A stretch of 64,000 bases of DNA from Cruorifilaria tuberocauda (GCA_013365365.1 JABVXU010000090.1:100181-164180), one strand, 5' to 3'; shown: positions 25,820 to 39,493, numbered from the stretch's first letter. Translations and numbers: made by a program. Notes: a model not told the origin generated them from the letters alone.

Positions 25820-28800
25820 TAATCACTGTTGGAATGATATTTTACGAAGTTTAAAAAATACTTTTTATATGAGACTTTTTAAAAGATCTTTTCTGCCTAA
25901 ATTTCGGAAGTTTTTTTAGTGAATGAAATCAATGATAAGAAGTTTTTATCTTAGAAATTGTAAATTGAAAATAAATTTCCATCTCCGACTACCTTTATAC
26001 ACTTAAAATTAGCTTTATAATCAGTTCGTTTGCTTCTTAGTAAATGCAAACGAAATAAAGAGAATAAGGCGAGAGAAAGAATAAGTGGGAAAGAATTTTA
26101 TTTTATTTTTGATATTTTGAGAACGAATGCTATTTATGAAGTAAGTTAGTAATGGCACACACACTTAAAAAGTTTTTTCAAATTTTTTTCTTTTAAATAA
26201 AATAACTTATCCCACCAGTAATATGTAGCAAATTAAATGAAGGATATTTGGATTGATATGATAAACTTACAAATGGCAAATGGACGTTAGATTTGTCATT
26301 TAAATAAATTTAAAAGTTTAACAATGATTTGAAAAGGCATGTATTTTTAAAGAGTAAACTATTAAATTGCGTTTGAGTATCTGAAATTTAAATTGCTTCT
26401 AAGCTTCTCAAATGGAACTTAAAAGGCTTGAAAGAAAAGTCTTCCTAGCGAATTTGAAATGACTGAAAAATCAGTCATTCAATCGTTCATCTAATTATTC
26501 AGTCAGAGCACAATCCATGGAAAATTAGTTTGGTGAAGTCAACCTTTTCCAAATCATCAATGCTTTATTCTCTTAAGCTGAAAATGAAGTATAAATGTTG
26601 GATTGGTTGAGAACGAATTTCTTGGAAATCATGCCCAAATGCTGCTATCATTTGATCACTCATTCATTCTGTCTCATTAATAAACTTGTATTAATCATCT
26701 AATTAATGCTATATTTCGAACACAAAAGAAATTCGAACGAAGTGAAGAGAAGAAAATAACGGATCTAAATCAGTTATACAACTGATAACAAATTTCTCCA
26801 ATGTATTTCTTTCGAGATATTTAAAAGTATTTTGTTTTTTAAGCAAATTTAGACCTCTAATAAATTTATCGATTGAAAATAAAACGAAATGTAATATAGG
26901 GCATAGAAAAATTAATTATTTTTGTTTTTCGTTTTTCTGTTTCACTTAAAGATCGTAAGAAATTAAAGAGAAAGATATTATTTAGTGAAAGGAAAAAACA
27001 AATATAAAAAATGTCTGCCAAGTGGCAAGAAGTTTGACAAGAGAGTGAAAGAACATGGAAATAATTTTTTTATCAAAATTTTCGCATAATATGCGAAGAA
27101 CTGAATAAATAAATGAGTAAACGAGTAAGTAAAAGTTTTGTAAGCATTTGCAAATGTATATCAGAAGTTATTTTTGAAATTCTGCAATGATTGATATAAA
27201 AGAGTGTGATTTTTAAAATGCCCAAAATGTGCCCGAAAGCGAGATATATATATTTCATGCATTGATAAGTTTGTCGAATTTTATTTGCATTAGCAACTGA
27301 TTAAGAAAACAAATAATTATAAATATTTTTAGGAAAAGAAGAGAGGAAAAAAGAGAAAGAAAAGGAAATTTTTAATCAATTCTCTCTTTTGAATGAAAAA
27401 ATAATGAAATATAAGAGAAAACTTTCTCTCTTAGTTAAAAGGTAGAAAGGTGAAGAGAAGATGAGAAGAAAAAGGTTCGAAAATTGCTTCATTTCAACTT
27501 TCTCACTTTCATTCTTCCCTTTCTTTTATTCAAATTAGCCATAAGCATGCGAGGAACAAATGAATTCCAATACAACAATTCACAAATTTATCACACATTT
27601 AAACTGAAATAAAATTAATTTAAAGAAGCAAACTAAAATGTTTTCAATTAAGTTTAAAGTTTCAAATACTTTTGTAAAGAGGTAAAGCGAGAGAGACAGA
27701 GAGAGAAAAAGCATATTTTATTTGCTTTATTCTTTTCTTCAATTCATATCACGAAATTCTTTCCCGTCCATTTGATAACTGTACTGTTTTTCTTTTCGTC
27801 CGTCAAAAATTCCGCTTATCACACGTAAATCTGAGATCGCAGTTTTCGTCGTATATTTCAAACAACGTGAAGTGAAGAAGAAAGGGAAAGTTTCAACATT
27901 GTTGAACACTCAATGATCGATCGTTTTCTCATTACACTTTGCTTTTAATAAAAATTTCAAACAACTTAAATATTTTAAATAATCAAATTATTTTGAAATA
28001 TTTTAGTTTGAACAAGAAAATCATTACTGATTCAAAACAATATCAGCAATGAATTTGATGAGCGTTGTATTACCCTATTGCGATATCAGAGAATATTTGT
28101 TTTATCCGTCTGCTTATCAACTAATTTAGAGGCAATTAATTCAATCGAAGATTTTATTTTTCTAACTTTAGCTTACGAATCAGAATTAATACCGTGGGAA
28201 TGTATGAAAGTAACAAATTATTGTTTTTACTAAGAGAGCTATTTGTGATATTTCAAAGAATATGAGAATATAAATACAATAATTCTTATTTTTTATGAAA
28301 TAATGAAAATAGAAAAAATTTAATACAATTAGAGAAGAATGAGTGAAGGCTGCTTAATTCGACTGAAAACATTTCTCAATTCATTTTTTGCATCATTTGA
28401 ATTAAACTTTGTTACATTTCAAATTATATAAAATGCAATTCAAATGAGATTAAAAATTATTTCTCTTTTTCCTAAACTTAAAATTTTATGTACAATTAAA
28501 TTTTTAAATGGAATGAAAAAGTTTGATAAAATAAAGAAAGTTAAATGGAATCTCGAAATCTTGTTAAAGTTTGCTGCAAAATTTTTCACTTGAAATTGTT
28601 TTAAAATATCTCTAAAGAATAACTTGCAAGAAAATAGCAGCTTTCTAGCTTCAATGTTTGAGTTACTTTTTTTGGCATTTATTTCATTTTAACTCAGTGA
28701 ATTTTTTATTGGCTAATATTCCCACAGGAAATTAATTGAAGTAACTCATTTACTGCCATTAATTTATTGAATCGATTCGTCTTATGTCATTCATTCCTTA

Positions 28801-29975
28801 GCTTTCTTATCTTTTACTTTTCTGAATTGCGAGTAAGTAGTTCACTATCAAATTTATCATTTAACATGTGACAATGATGATAAATGATAAATGATAAGCT
28901 TTCCAAATTTAGCAGCTTATTGCCCCATGACAATGAGTGTTAGGTTATTATATTGTGAATTTAATTTTTGTCATGAAATTAGCACGAGATGATGATACTG
29001 AATAATGGCTGACATGTTTGAAATTATATTATTTATTACATGTTCAACACAAAGCATCAACAATAAATAGCGTCCATCAGAACATGATTTTACTCTTTAT
29101 TATCATTTGATAAATAAGAAAAGCAATGTAAATTAAATTATTTAATTAAATTATAATAAATTAAATTATGTTGTGTATCAGGTAATAAAAAGAAATCAGC
29201 GACAATAAATAAAGGCTGTCAATGTAAAAGCTTAATGTTTATCATTTGATTAGTTCAAAGTTTTGATAGTATCATTTGTTGTCAGGTCACAACAGGACTG
29301 AATAGCGGCTGTCATGAATAAAATTTATCACTTGAATTTGTTGCTAGCGAATGATTGACTATCATTCTTTGAAATTCATTCATTTTCTATTTCTTTGCAA
29401 GATAGTTTAACTCAGACGATGAAATATTACATGGATTCAGAATGAAAAGCTAATATACAAGTTTTGTTCACTGTCTATGCTTCTTTTAGCTTATGGATTT
29501 CGCAAGGCTATTTTTTGAATTAAATGTTCGATATTTCATTGATATATATTTGATCCAATGGAAGTTTAAGTAAAATATCCTAAAGCTAACAGCCTTCTCA
29601 AAGTTCACAGCTTAAAGCTTGTCCTTGTTAGTGAAATATCAATGAAAGAAAAAATAAAATTTAATTGATTTTTGATTAAATGGTTGATAAAAAAAAAATA
29701 GGGATCAATATTATCAAAAGCTTAGTTCATTTGTCTCTCTTGCATATCATTTACCTTACTTTACCTGTTTTCTTTAAATTAATAAATTAAAATTTTTCGT
29801 CCAAAGCGAAAAGAATATGATAAGATGTGATAACAATTGTTAATTTTCAAGTGATGTCATACTATGAGCCAGTATTTTCATCTATATTCTCACATTTGAA
29901 GAATTCACAAATGATTTTTAATTACTTGGCCCAAGAATTTTTTTTAAACCTCAGTAATTTGTGGCAAATTTTCTT

Positions 29976-30005
29976 ACTTTCTCAATTTATATAAATTGAG
30001 AAAGT
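29976..30005. repeat. Perfect 30-base palindrome
   Basis: ACTTTCTCAATTTAT is followed directly by its exact reverse complement. It has no loop, so it can extrude as a cruciform or mark a symmetric binding site. Confidence 0.9.
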
Positions 30006-31020
30006 TTTTTGAAGTAGATTATTATTACTGTAAAGCCAAATGATAAAGTCAAAATATGAAAAATTTTTGTTACATAAATCCTAAAGACAAGGAAATTAGA
30101 TTTTAGAGATTTGAGCTAAATTGAATTGTCGAATGTTAACGAAGTTTAACGAAAGGAATATACTGATTAGAATTTAATTATCAAAATTTCAGTCCCAAAT
30201 TTACTATTTATTGTAAAATAATCGAAGCTTACAAAAATTATAGCAAAATGATAGGTAAAACAAAGAGTAAATTAGGCAGCAATATAATTTGAAGGTTTGC
30301 TTTTCTTTTGAATAAGATCTGATTCCACTGAGTGAGTTAAAACACTTCTAATGATGGAACAATGAAATTGATAAAATGGCGATTCCTGGTCACTATTTGA
30401 CTCCTGACCTTTCATGTAAGTTAAAGAATTGATATTGCATACTTTTTTCAAGAAGAAATTTTGCATTTAATGGAAAGATAGGGCAATACTTTATTCAGTG
30501 TGTTTAATTGCAACTCTTCGATGCAAATTTTTATCGCATGGCCGGTTGTTCTTTTCCTTAATCACTGATATGGAAACATCTGAGGGATTTCATGATTTCA
30601 GCTATCATTTTATTCTATTATTGATTATTCTTCGCTGCTTCTTGCTAATATCTTAATGCTAATTAATAATATAATTATGGAAAGTCTATTATTCAGCTTA
30701 ACTTAGCTTGTAATTACGTAAATTGGAGAGTTTAGGAATAAAAGTTTATGAATTGAAAAAATGTCAATCAAACAGTGTTGCAGTGACTGGAATATAAAAT
30801 AAAAACTACCTTTTCTTCTTTTTTTCTCTTTATCCTCCAAAAAATACATTTACTCTCTTCGAGATACAATAAAACTATTTTTCATTTTATAGTCTAATTT
30901 TCAGAAGCGAAAAATTTTATATTAAATAATTTTAAACTTCGCAGTTGTCAATACAAATGATAAGATTTAAAATTTTTTTTTTCAAAATTGAAATTACGCG
31001 AAATAATAAAGTTATTATTC

Positions 31021-31031
31021 ATTTTTTGCAG
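31021..31031 (+). promoter_or_regulatory. Candidate spliced-leader trans-splice acceptor
   Basis: ATTTTTTGCAG has no upstream coding exon and lies 41 bases before the first ATG of the Mpv17-family gene. This is the usual position of an SL acceptor in nematodes. Confidence 0.5.
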
Positions 31032-31039
31032 CTATCAAA

Positions 31040-31063
31040 ATGGAATTTGACGATGTTTTGTAG
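31040..31063 (+). promoter_or_regulatory. Upstream ORF of seven codons
   Basis: ATG at 31040 opens MEFDDVL and stops at TAG 31061-31063, eight bases before the main ATG at 31072 and in a different frame. It sits downstream of the candidate trans-splice acceptor, so it would lie in the mature leader and could damp translation of the Mpv17-family protein. Confidence 0.45.
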
Positions 31064-31071
31064 GGAAAATT

Positions 31072-32654
31072 ATGCAAAAAACATGGCTGTCAAGTGATAA
31101 GAAATTATTATTGATAAATGTTGCTATGACATCCTTATCACTCGGGATATCTGATGGATTGCAGCAATGGATCAGTGGTGATTATAACTCTGATCAAAAT
31201 AAACCATTTAATATTGCAAGAACGAGTTCGTTAATTTGTTGTTATTCATTTGACTAAATAACATTTCCTTTCTTTTCTCCAACTTTTCAATTTTTGCGAA
31301 TAATTTTGAGCAATAATAAAATGATAAGACTGATAAAGATATGATAAAGTATATTAGAAACACACAACATAATTAGTATAATCGTAAAAACGTGAAAATA
31401 TTGAGGCTAACTTATATGACTTATTCATTCCAATGCAATTCATAAGGCTAAAGAAGATGAAAATATAACTAATTCGAGTTATTTCATACTTTCACAATTA
31501 TTATTTGCTAAGGGCGGTTTGCAACGATGGGCCTAGTGGTTGGCCCAATGTGTCATTTTTGGTACAGTTGGATGGAAAGGACTGTAATTCGCGGGACTAA
31601 AACAGCTGTTGTGAGTAAAAGAATTGCGTACGATATTGCTGTTTCACCCATTTTTGGATCGGTATTCATATCCGGTAATCATTACAGTATTTTATGTAAA
31701 TGAAATGAATCATAATTTGAAATTTATGGAAATATTTGAAAGAATTCTTGATAGAAATAGAAAGAAATGAATTTTAATTGTCATTATTTCAAATTTTCCA
31801 ATAATACAATGCGACCTTTTTGACCTCATAAACAATTGTAATCAACAAAAACTGAAACTGAATTGATCAGACTGAATCACTTTCTTCTCTTATTCTTCAT
31901 AATATTATCAAAAGGAAATATTATAACTATAATTAGTAGAAATAGGGTAAAAGGTCAATATTTCGCACCTTTGCCTTATCTGCGATCGAATCTTCAACTT
32001 ACAGGGCTTGCACTATTAGAAGGTCATTCGATTCTCGACGCTATCACTGAATATCGACGCAAATTCATTCGAGTATTTTTGGTTTGTTTTTTTCTTCTTC
32101 AGATTTTCATCGTTTAATAAAAGTTATTGCATATACTTGAAGAGAAGAGAAAAAGATTGAGAGTAAAAGTATACAAAAAGTTCGTTCTTTAGTTGAATTA
32201 GAAATATTCTCTGCTTTAATTAATATTTGCTACTTTTTAATAGTTTGGACACTAATAATTATGAATAAATTATAAGTAATCAAATTGCTAAATTATTTTA
32301 TTATTAATTATTAAGCATCTATAATTCAGTATATTATATTGTAAATATCCATTAATAATCATTAAGTATTGAATTCTATTAACTGATGAGAAAAACGATT
32401 TATGATAATTTACTTTTATTTTCGAAACAGTTTTATTTTCGTACTTTCTCGTCTTGCAATAAAATTTGGCTTAATTGATTTCATTTCAGTTAGACATTTG
32501 TGTTTGGCCGCCCACGCAGTTAATCAATTTTTGGTTTTTGCCATTGAAATTTCGAGTAATTTATGTGAATTGCATACAATTATTCTACAATTGTTGCTTG
32601 TCATACATAAAGTATAACGGAACGAACGGTGCAAAAAGTGTTACTTCAACCTGA
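31072..32654 (+). CDS. Mpv17/PMP22-family protein, MPV17L2-like
   Basis: Four exons join in phase: 31072-31225, 31513-31674, 32005-32081 and 32490-32654, giving 185 residues, close to the family norm. Family features appear in order: an N-terminal helix with DGLQQW, the block GLVVGPMCHFWYSWMER, SPIFGSVFISGLALLEGHS, and the C-terminal signature VWPPTQLINFWFLP followed by K-F-R and SYIKY. Four hydrophobic helices are expected. The WYSWMER and LALLEGHS blocks resemble MPV17L2 more than MPV17 itself. Family members sit in the mitochondrial inner membrane; MPV17L2 is linked to mitoribosome assembly, and a similar role here is inference. The start is the first ATG in frame below the trans-splice acceptor, although a seven-codon upstream ORF precedes it. 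A polyadenylation signal AATAAA lies at 32693-32698. All introns are GT-AG and no lesion was seen. Confidence 0.93.
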
Positions 32655-34911
32655 AACTTTTTGATTCTCTTTTTTGACACTGATAAATTACTAATAAATA
32701 CTAATTTTATATACTTTTATCACTTATTATTATCGCTCGATATGATAATAATTTTAAGTTTCTGTTTGCAATTTAACCTTTCCATGTGAAAAACCAAATG
32801 ACAATGAAAAATATCTTTGAGAAGTTAGATGGAAGAATGAATCTTTCCTTAAGTTTGAAAAGAAAGTTTCTATTTCATTTAATAATCATTGAATACAGCT
32901 AATCTTTAAATTACTTTTTTACAAATCGATCGTTTTAACAGTGTGTTATGAATAATTTTTGTCGAAAATTTGTTCTTTCTCATTAATTTTATTGCTTTTG
33001 CTGGAGTTGATTTATGCTAATTATATTAAAATAAATACTACTGATATCAAAATATAAGCGATAAGTGATAACTGATGGAAAGTAACAAAGTAATTGATTA
33101 AATCAGTCCATGATTTTAATATCAATCAACCAAAATTAGCTTTCCTTAGGTTCATTATGAGATAAATTTGCTTGGCTCAATTCCATTCCATTCTCCATTT
33201 AATGATTTAATGAATCGGTAGGCTTCCATAAGTTTATGATGTAAAAACTGTATTCAATTAATAAGATGTATATATGTATTTGGTTAATTATCATGAAATG
33301 TAATAATCAAGTCCAAATCGATTTGGTTTATGCGAAACTGAAAAGAGTAAACCTTTACAGATAATATAATCCACGAATCTCTGCTTTATCTAGGATGATC
33401 ATAATGATTCCTTCAATGAAATAGAAATAAATATCAAATTTCCGTGGCCAAATCTTCTTACTAATTATGATCGTTTTACTAACCAATTTTGCGAGCAGAG
33501 AGTAATTTTATCATACATTACTCTTACTTTCATTTTTCTTAATTTAAAGTAATTAATTCCTCACTTTTTATCACATGTGCTTACTTGTAAGATTTTATTA
33601 ATGCTAACTGCATTATCTTTAATATTGTTCTCGTTATCACTAAGTCTATGTTTCATTGTTTTCGTTATAATTAGCTTTGCAAAATTTCAAACAATTATTT
33701 TCAGCTATTTTAAATGTTTATGCTATTGTCAAATAAAGCATGAGAATACAAAGTGGTCATTGCTTTACTAATATGCAAATGAAAATCATAAACATAAACA
33801 TAAACATCAATGTAGCATACTGTTCTCATCTAACAAAACTTAAATGTAATACATTGATCAGCGTGACATAGTTAAATTTTCATTCACTTGTGTTACCCTG
33901 ATGGGAAAATATTTGCAATTTTCTATTTTACTAAAAGTTCAGTTTTCGTATAATGCAAGAAAAATTTTAATACAATGCTTCCCCTCTTGTAAAGTAAGAT
34001 GGAAGATTTTAGAAAGTAAGTAATAGAAAATCTCAGGTGGCTTTTCATTTCAGAAGCCGAGTTTAAGTAAATATCGATTCATTCATGATAAAAATATTAT
34101 TTTTTGTATTTATTGATAAAATTTATTATCTCATCGATTAATGCATGCTTTTTGGCAATGAGATTCGAAGCCATTAAAGCAATTTTACAAATTTGATTGA
34201 TTCGAATATATCAAAAGGGTTATAGCTGATAAAAACTGACACAATCAGTGACATTTTATGCTTCCATGTGTACATAATTCCTGTCAGTATACCTAACATT
34301 TATGTTTTACAGGTATTTTACAGGTGCAAATAATAACGATAATTACTATTACCACATCCGGCAATTATCGATCATTAAATATCATTTGTGATATGTTGCT
34401 GTCCAACATAACAACTTCATCGTATATTGCCAGTTTTTGGCATTTTCTCAAATGAACTGTTTTTAATAAAACCTCTCATTAATGCCAGGCGGAACCAAAG
34501 TTTTCATTCACTTATTAGCCTGCTAATATGGCCAGAAGAAACTTTTCAACATAACTTGTTTTTAAATCTAACTTTCATGCGATAATGTATAGTTCGCATA
34601 ATTTTCGGAATAATTAGTTCCAAAATTGACAGATTCTGACAGATTTTTTCGTTTTATGAGAATTTTTTTTTGAAACTTAGAAAATCAAATTTTGCTTTCA
34701 TTTCATTTAATTTCATTTTACAGAATAAATTTTTGCACTTTTAAATATCTGTGTAGAAAATTAAGCATTCATTTTCCCTACGCATTTTACTCCAAATAAA
34801 TTCATTACATTCGAACCAAACATATTTGAAAATTTTTGATTGTGAAAAGTTTTTAAAAACTTTTGTAAATATTGATTATAATATATTCAATGAAGATTTT
34901 GCATTTTTTCG
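32655..34911. other. Intergenic stretch between the Mpv17-family and receptor genes
   Basis: AT-rich, with a short ATAAAC array near 33789-33807. The pyrimidine-strand ORF at 33577-33771 is hydrophobic low complexity. No supported gene. Confidence 0.5.
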
Positions 34912-34927
34912 CCTTTTTTATTTATAG
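34912..34927 (+). promoter_or_regulatory. Candidate spliced-leader trans-splice acceptor
   Basis: CTTTTTTATTTATAG, without an upstream exon, 49 bases before the receptor start codon. Confidence 0.45.
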
Positions 34928-34976
34928 TATTATTCATATTAATCATTCGTAAACTTAAATGATATTTTTGATAGAA

Positions 34977-37093
34977 ATGAACGATAAATCGATTTTTCTT
35001 ATATCGGACGTTATATTTTATACATCCGAACATATCGATAATCAGTGAGTTTTCCTTTATTTAGTTTGTCAAATCAATCAATAGGATACAAAAATTTGAA
35101 AATTTGCAAGTTTCAGAACGTTGGAATTTAATTATCGAAGAAAGCCTAGTTTTCTGGTTAGTCTAGTCTTGTTATTATTCTATCTTACTTCAATATTGCT
35201 AAATATCTATTTGTTATGTTTGAACATCAAATGTGTGGACCATCGCAGATACAAAAGGTATGAAAGATATTGTTGTGGATAATATCAAACTATGAAATCA
35301 AATTTTAATGAGTGGAAAAACTTGGCCAATAATGTTTTTACATTTAATTCATTAATATATATTCATTTTTACACATTCACTTAATTAATTCTTAGATAAT
35401 TTCTAATAGTAATGGAAATGCTATTTACCAACGAATATAAATATGAATTCTGTTTTAAATTGATAATTTCTTAAATTTAATTCTTTTTTTAAAAAATTAA
35501 TGCAGGTTACCGTTATTGATTATCAATTATGTTATCACCAATATTATCCTTGCAATCGGTTTTCTGTCTCATACATTAATCATTGATATTTATTATCATT
35601 CAGAAATTATTGCTGATGACCTGATACATGCCGTTATTTTTAAGGTTTTTTTTTAGCTTTTTTGGTTTTAATTTTTGATTTTAAATAGAGCTAATTTAAA
35701 TTTACAATCGTTGTATCATACTAATAAATTTCAATACTTTTTTATGAAAACATAAATGTTTGAGACGAAATGAATGCGGTAAGTTGCAGTAAATTCATTT
35801 ATCATATCATTATCATTTAATATCTTCTTTGATTTTGCATTTCGAATAATCTTCTTTGCATTAATTACTATGTAATAATTCCAAACAATTAAGCAACCAA
35901 CTGCAGCAAAGTCACTGATTTTTAAATAATTTTACGTATGCAAATTATTAGCCAATTATTTAGGAATTATTCAAGTATCAAATAATTCAGAATTTCGGTA
36001 ATATCCAGGTATTATTCCTACTTTACCTCACAGCCGACTTGTACTTTTCGTTATTTATTGAATATAATCCTAATCACCATTCACTTATTCTTGCTATAAT
36101 ATTTTTATCATTACCTTATATCATTTCTATACTATTTATTGATATCCGATTTCTCCAGTTATTAATAACTGCTACTTCTGCTATTGTTATTTAGTAGGTT
36201 TCACTTTTCTTTCTCATTCTTTAAAATTGATTTTATAATTTCAAATGACTATCATTCAGTAAACATTTCTTATTCACTAAAAAAAAGATTTTACTGTAAA
36301 TAAGATATTGAAATTATCATGGATTTTAACTACTTATTTAAGACAATATTTCCGTTTTTTGCATTTTCAGCTTATTAATTCTCATACTGATACCATCGTT
36401 ATCTTTTCTGCTAACTCTATGTGTCGCAATACGGCGATATCAAATTAAATCACCATACTGGATGCGCAATCAATCACTAACCACTGCATTACTGGTAATT
36501 ACTCTTTTGGAAGTTTGCGAAAAATGGGGATTAGCTGTGGAACTTCTCGAAGCAAACTTTCATATCACCATTGTTATTGATAGTGTTGATAATGATTATC
36601 ATTTGCGAGCTTTTCTAATGAATTGGTATAAGGTATGATGGAATATTTGTGATTAATTTTGCAAAAAAGTTTGATAAAGTTCTAATTTATAACGATATGT
36701 ATATAAACATAAAATATCATCGATTAGATTTTAAGTTAATGGTATTGTATATATTCTTATTTACTTTTTATTATTTCTCTTTTATCATAAAACGCATGAA
36801 TTCAGAGATGGAAATATTTTTAAAAATTTGACAAGCTAAAGGAGAAAAATTTATGATTGCAGATAGCACATGGATTAGCTTTACTGATGCCTTTCTTATC
36901 TGCCTCAATTCTCGTTTTGATTGTGAGAAGTTATCGGCGACAAGCTTACGAACATTTCCGGCAGTTTTGGCGATGGATTCGATGTAAAGAAGCAAGCGAT
37001 GAAATTAATTACAATATCGAAACAATGCAATCGATTATCACCGGACAAACGCGACAACTTAATAATTTCTCAACGAACATTGAGATATTTTAG
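34977..37093 (+). CDS. Seven-transmembrane receptor, unassigned nematode GPCR
   Basis: Six exons join with matching phases: 34977-35044, 35117-35257, 35506-35644, 36009-36193, 36371-36632 and 36863-37093, giving 341 residues. Seven hydrophobic segments are visible at about residues 35-60, 72-98, 110-130, 140-158, 170-195, 210-232 and 262-290. The N-terminus is short and polar, loops carry basic clusters (HRRYKR, RRYQIKS), and the tail begins RSYRRQAYEHF. This topology and length fit a nematode seven-helix receptor. No DRY, NPxxY or FMRFamide-receptor signature is present, so I cannot assign the subfamily; chemoreceptor-like or orphan rhodopsin-like are both possible. The start codon lies 49 bases below a candidate SL acceptor. 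AATAAA occurs at 37288-37293, about 195 bases after the stop. The frame is intact throughout. Confidence 0.85.
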
Positions 37094-39350
37094 CGACCCT
37101 CGACTTCTTCCAGTTACCATTCCGGTTTTATTTCGGAACTTTTCCCTTTTTTCATTCCGTATTATGAAGACAAAAAAGCTTGATTTCTTCTTCTTGTATG
37201 ATTACCATTGTTAATTTTGAGAATTATTGATTGGTTGTATGTTAAGCCAAAATATTATATCTTGTATTTGATAGCTCAAGCGATGCTAATAAAACTTTTA
37301 CTGTAATCTTTGAAGTTGACAATATTTATCGACAGCCACCAGACTATCATCCTAACAAATACAATTAATAATTAAGAAATTGATTATCGGCTATTTTATC
37401 AGCAGAAATAAACAAGCAGATTTCCATGGAAAAATAGTCAAGAGTGCTTCTTCAATTGTATCTCTCATGTTATCACTGATAGTGTTAAGGCTGTTCAGGT
37501 GAGATGATGAATTGGCAAATGACATTGAAGATATTCATGTTGGGCAGGTAAATGATCGAATTCGCTGATCACGTTGACATCATCCTTCTCACTATGCAAC
37601 ATCTGATAATGAGGTGAGAGATATTCAGGGTTAGTGAATGATCGATTGCACGCACGTACTGATACGGTCCTCCTCGCTAAGGTAAAATTTGAGAAAGTTG
37701 CGTCTAGTGAGGGAACCCAAGGTTATACTGAGATTACCGTCCAATGATATCATAACTGGAGATACGTGAGATAAATGTCACAGAGATATGATCGTTTGTG
37801 ATAGGAATTGATAGATTTTATTTGAATTGCCAAAAAAGAAATTAAAAATTGAACTGATTGCTCAAACTGATTTTATAGTACATTTGATTTGAATTGTTTC
37901 TAATTCTGTAATTAGTTGCGAAGAAGTAAAGCTTGACTGCTCCCTGCTAATTATTCCTTTTGTTCTTTTTGAATTATTCGTTTATTTATTTGCTCAGTTA
38001 TTGAATTACTTTTGGTGCTTAGAATTGCCGAAAATGGAATTATTGTTCCATTAGCGAATTATTCATACTATTTAATTACTTACTGTAATTTAATCACCTG
38101 AAAAATCAAATATACAGGAAGAGGTTCATCATATTTAGCCGAATCATTTCTTCTTGGATAAGCCTGAAAATTCATTTAAATTCGATTATTTTATTTTAGA
38201 ACAACAATTGATGCTTTGATGTATTTGATTTCCTCTTTTTGATTGTTTAAATAATTGATTTAATTGCAAACAATATCCTTTTGAAATTATTATTGGTTTT
38301 TTTTTTGAACAATCGAAACGATCTTTAATACTGATTATCAATTTGAATAGAAATTCCTTTAAATTTGGCTTAAGGGAATAAATTTCATTTTGATTAGACA
38401 GATCGGATCATCTTTATGGGAATACTTTGTGGCCAAATAGTAACTGAGGTTAGAATCTGATAAAAATAAAGGATGGAATTTGCAGTATAAATAGCTTTTG
38501 TGGTCAATTGAATGAAAAATTTATGAAAACATTTCGAGAGATGGATTGTATAAAGTAACAGAGAAACAAAGAAACAAGCAGTGAATTAATTCTAAAAGAA
38601 GAAAAGTTCGTTTTTATATGTGAAATGTTATATACAAAGTTGAAAGTCAAAATTTGGTCTTTTTCATTTATGCTTATTTCTATCCATTCATTTCAATATG
38701 GAATTGTTGCTATTGTAATCCGTACCGTTATAAACTTTGTGCGAAATTAAAAGTCACTTTCTCAACAGATAAACAAAACTTCTTGACTTTTAAAATACTA
38801 TTTTGTCTTTCATTTTATGGATTCCAAAATCTCAAATTTACTGTTTAATCATAAGGATCATATCTGGAATAGATTCATTTTGCTGTAATACTTTTGAATA
38901 ATACTTTTTGAAGGAAGAAAAATCATTTTTTTATATTATAATTAACATTGTCTTCTAATTTTTCTCCCTCCCTCCTATAATTTAAATGCCATCAATATTT
39001 TACATTTTTGATTTCAAAATGCAATCATCGCGATGTTAATGTATCAAATGTTTTAAAAGATATTTAAGCTCTCTGCTCATTCCAAAGATTATTTTCATTG
39101 ATGTAAATTCGATTTAATTTCAAAGTTAACTAATTAACGATTTTTACATTGCACCATTTACCTTCATCATTTTGCCTATGTTGAATGTATTTATATATCA
39201 ACAACAGCAACAGCGTTACGAGTCATGAGTACCGCTTCTAATGTTCGCCACAACCATTTTTTTCTTTAGTTGAGAAGATTGTGGTTTTTTTGGCGCATAA
39301 ATCTTTTGATGCGATTGTTTTATTTTATCCTCCGTTTCTTTTCTAAAAAG
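37094..39350. other. Intergenic stretch with a complex island and possible 5' exons
   Basis: After the receptor's polyadenylation signal, 37420-37790 is a higher-complexity island with two loosely similar segments starting GATATTCA. Two short segments can be joined in phase to the terminal exon at 39351: 37467-37498 (ATG, peptide MLSLIVLRLF) and 38402-38439 (SDHLYGNTLWPN). This model is possible but weak. Confidence 0.35.
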
Positions 39351-39493
39351 AAATTTCTGAACGAGAATTACAAGCGCGAAGGAGAGCTTCAAAGAAATTT
39401 TTCGAAATGAGTAAAAACATAATCATGTGCAATTCAAGTATTGATGGTAGTGCTTCAATGTTAAAAAAAGTAAATGAAGTGAAATCTGATTAA
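39351..39493 (+). CDS. Terminal exon of an unassigned plus-strand gene, partial
   Basis: Below a pyrimidine tract ending TTCTAAAAAG, a phase-1 exon reads ISERELQARRRASKKFF and later SSIDGSASMLKKVNEVKSD, then stops at TAA 39491-39493. The composition is charged and polar, unlike the surrounding DNA. A competing reading uses a better acceptor (TTTTTTTCTTTAG near 39266). In that frame the exon encodes a hydrophobic, Arg/Phe-rich stretch, then KKKFLNENYKREGELQRN, and stops at 39410. Only one can be right, unless both isoforms exist. The stop lies 28 bases from the convergent stop of the MSP-domain gene, so the 3' ends of the two transcripts must overlap. Function unknown. Confidence 0.4.

Larger units (their letters stand above)
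25717..31020. other. AT-rich intergenic stretch
   Basis: No gene could be supported. It contains a 26-base near-duplicate (25768-25819) and a perfect 30-base palindrome (29976-30005). A 64-codon minus-strand ORF at 30272-30466 (ends KSKPSNYIAA) has plausible composition but no splice or motif support. Confidence 0.5.
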
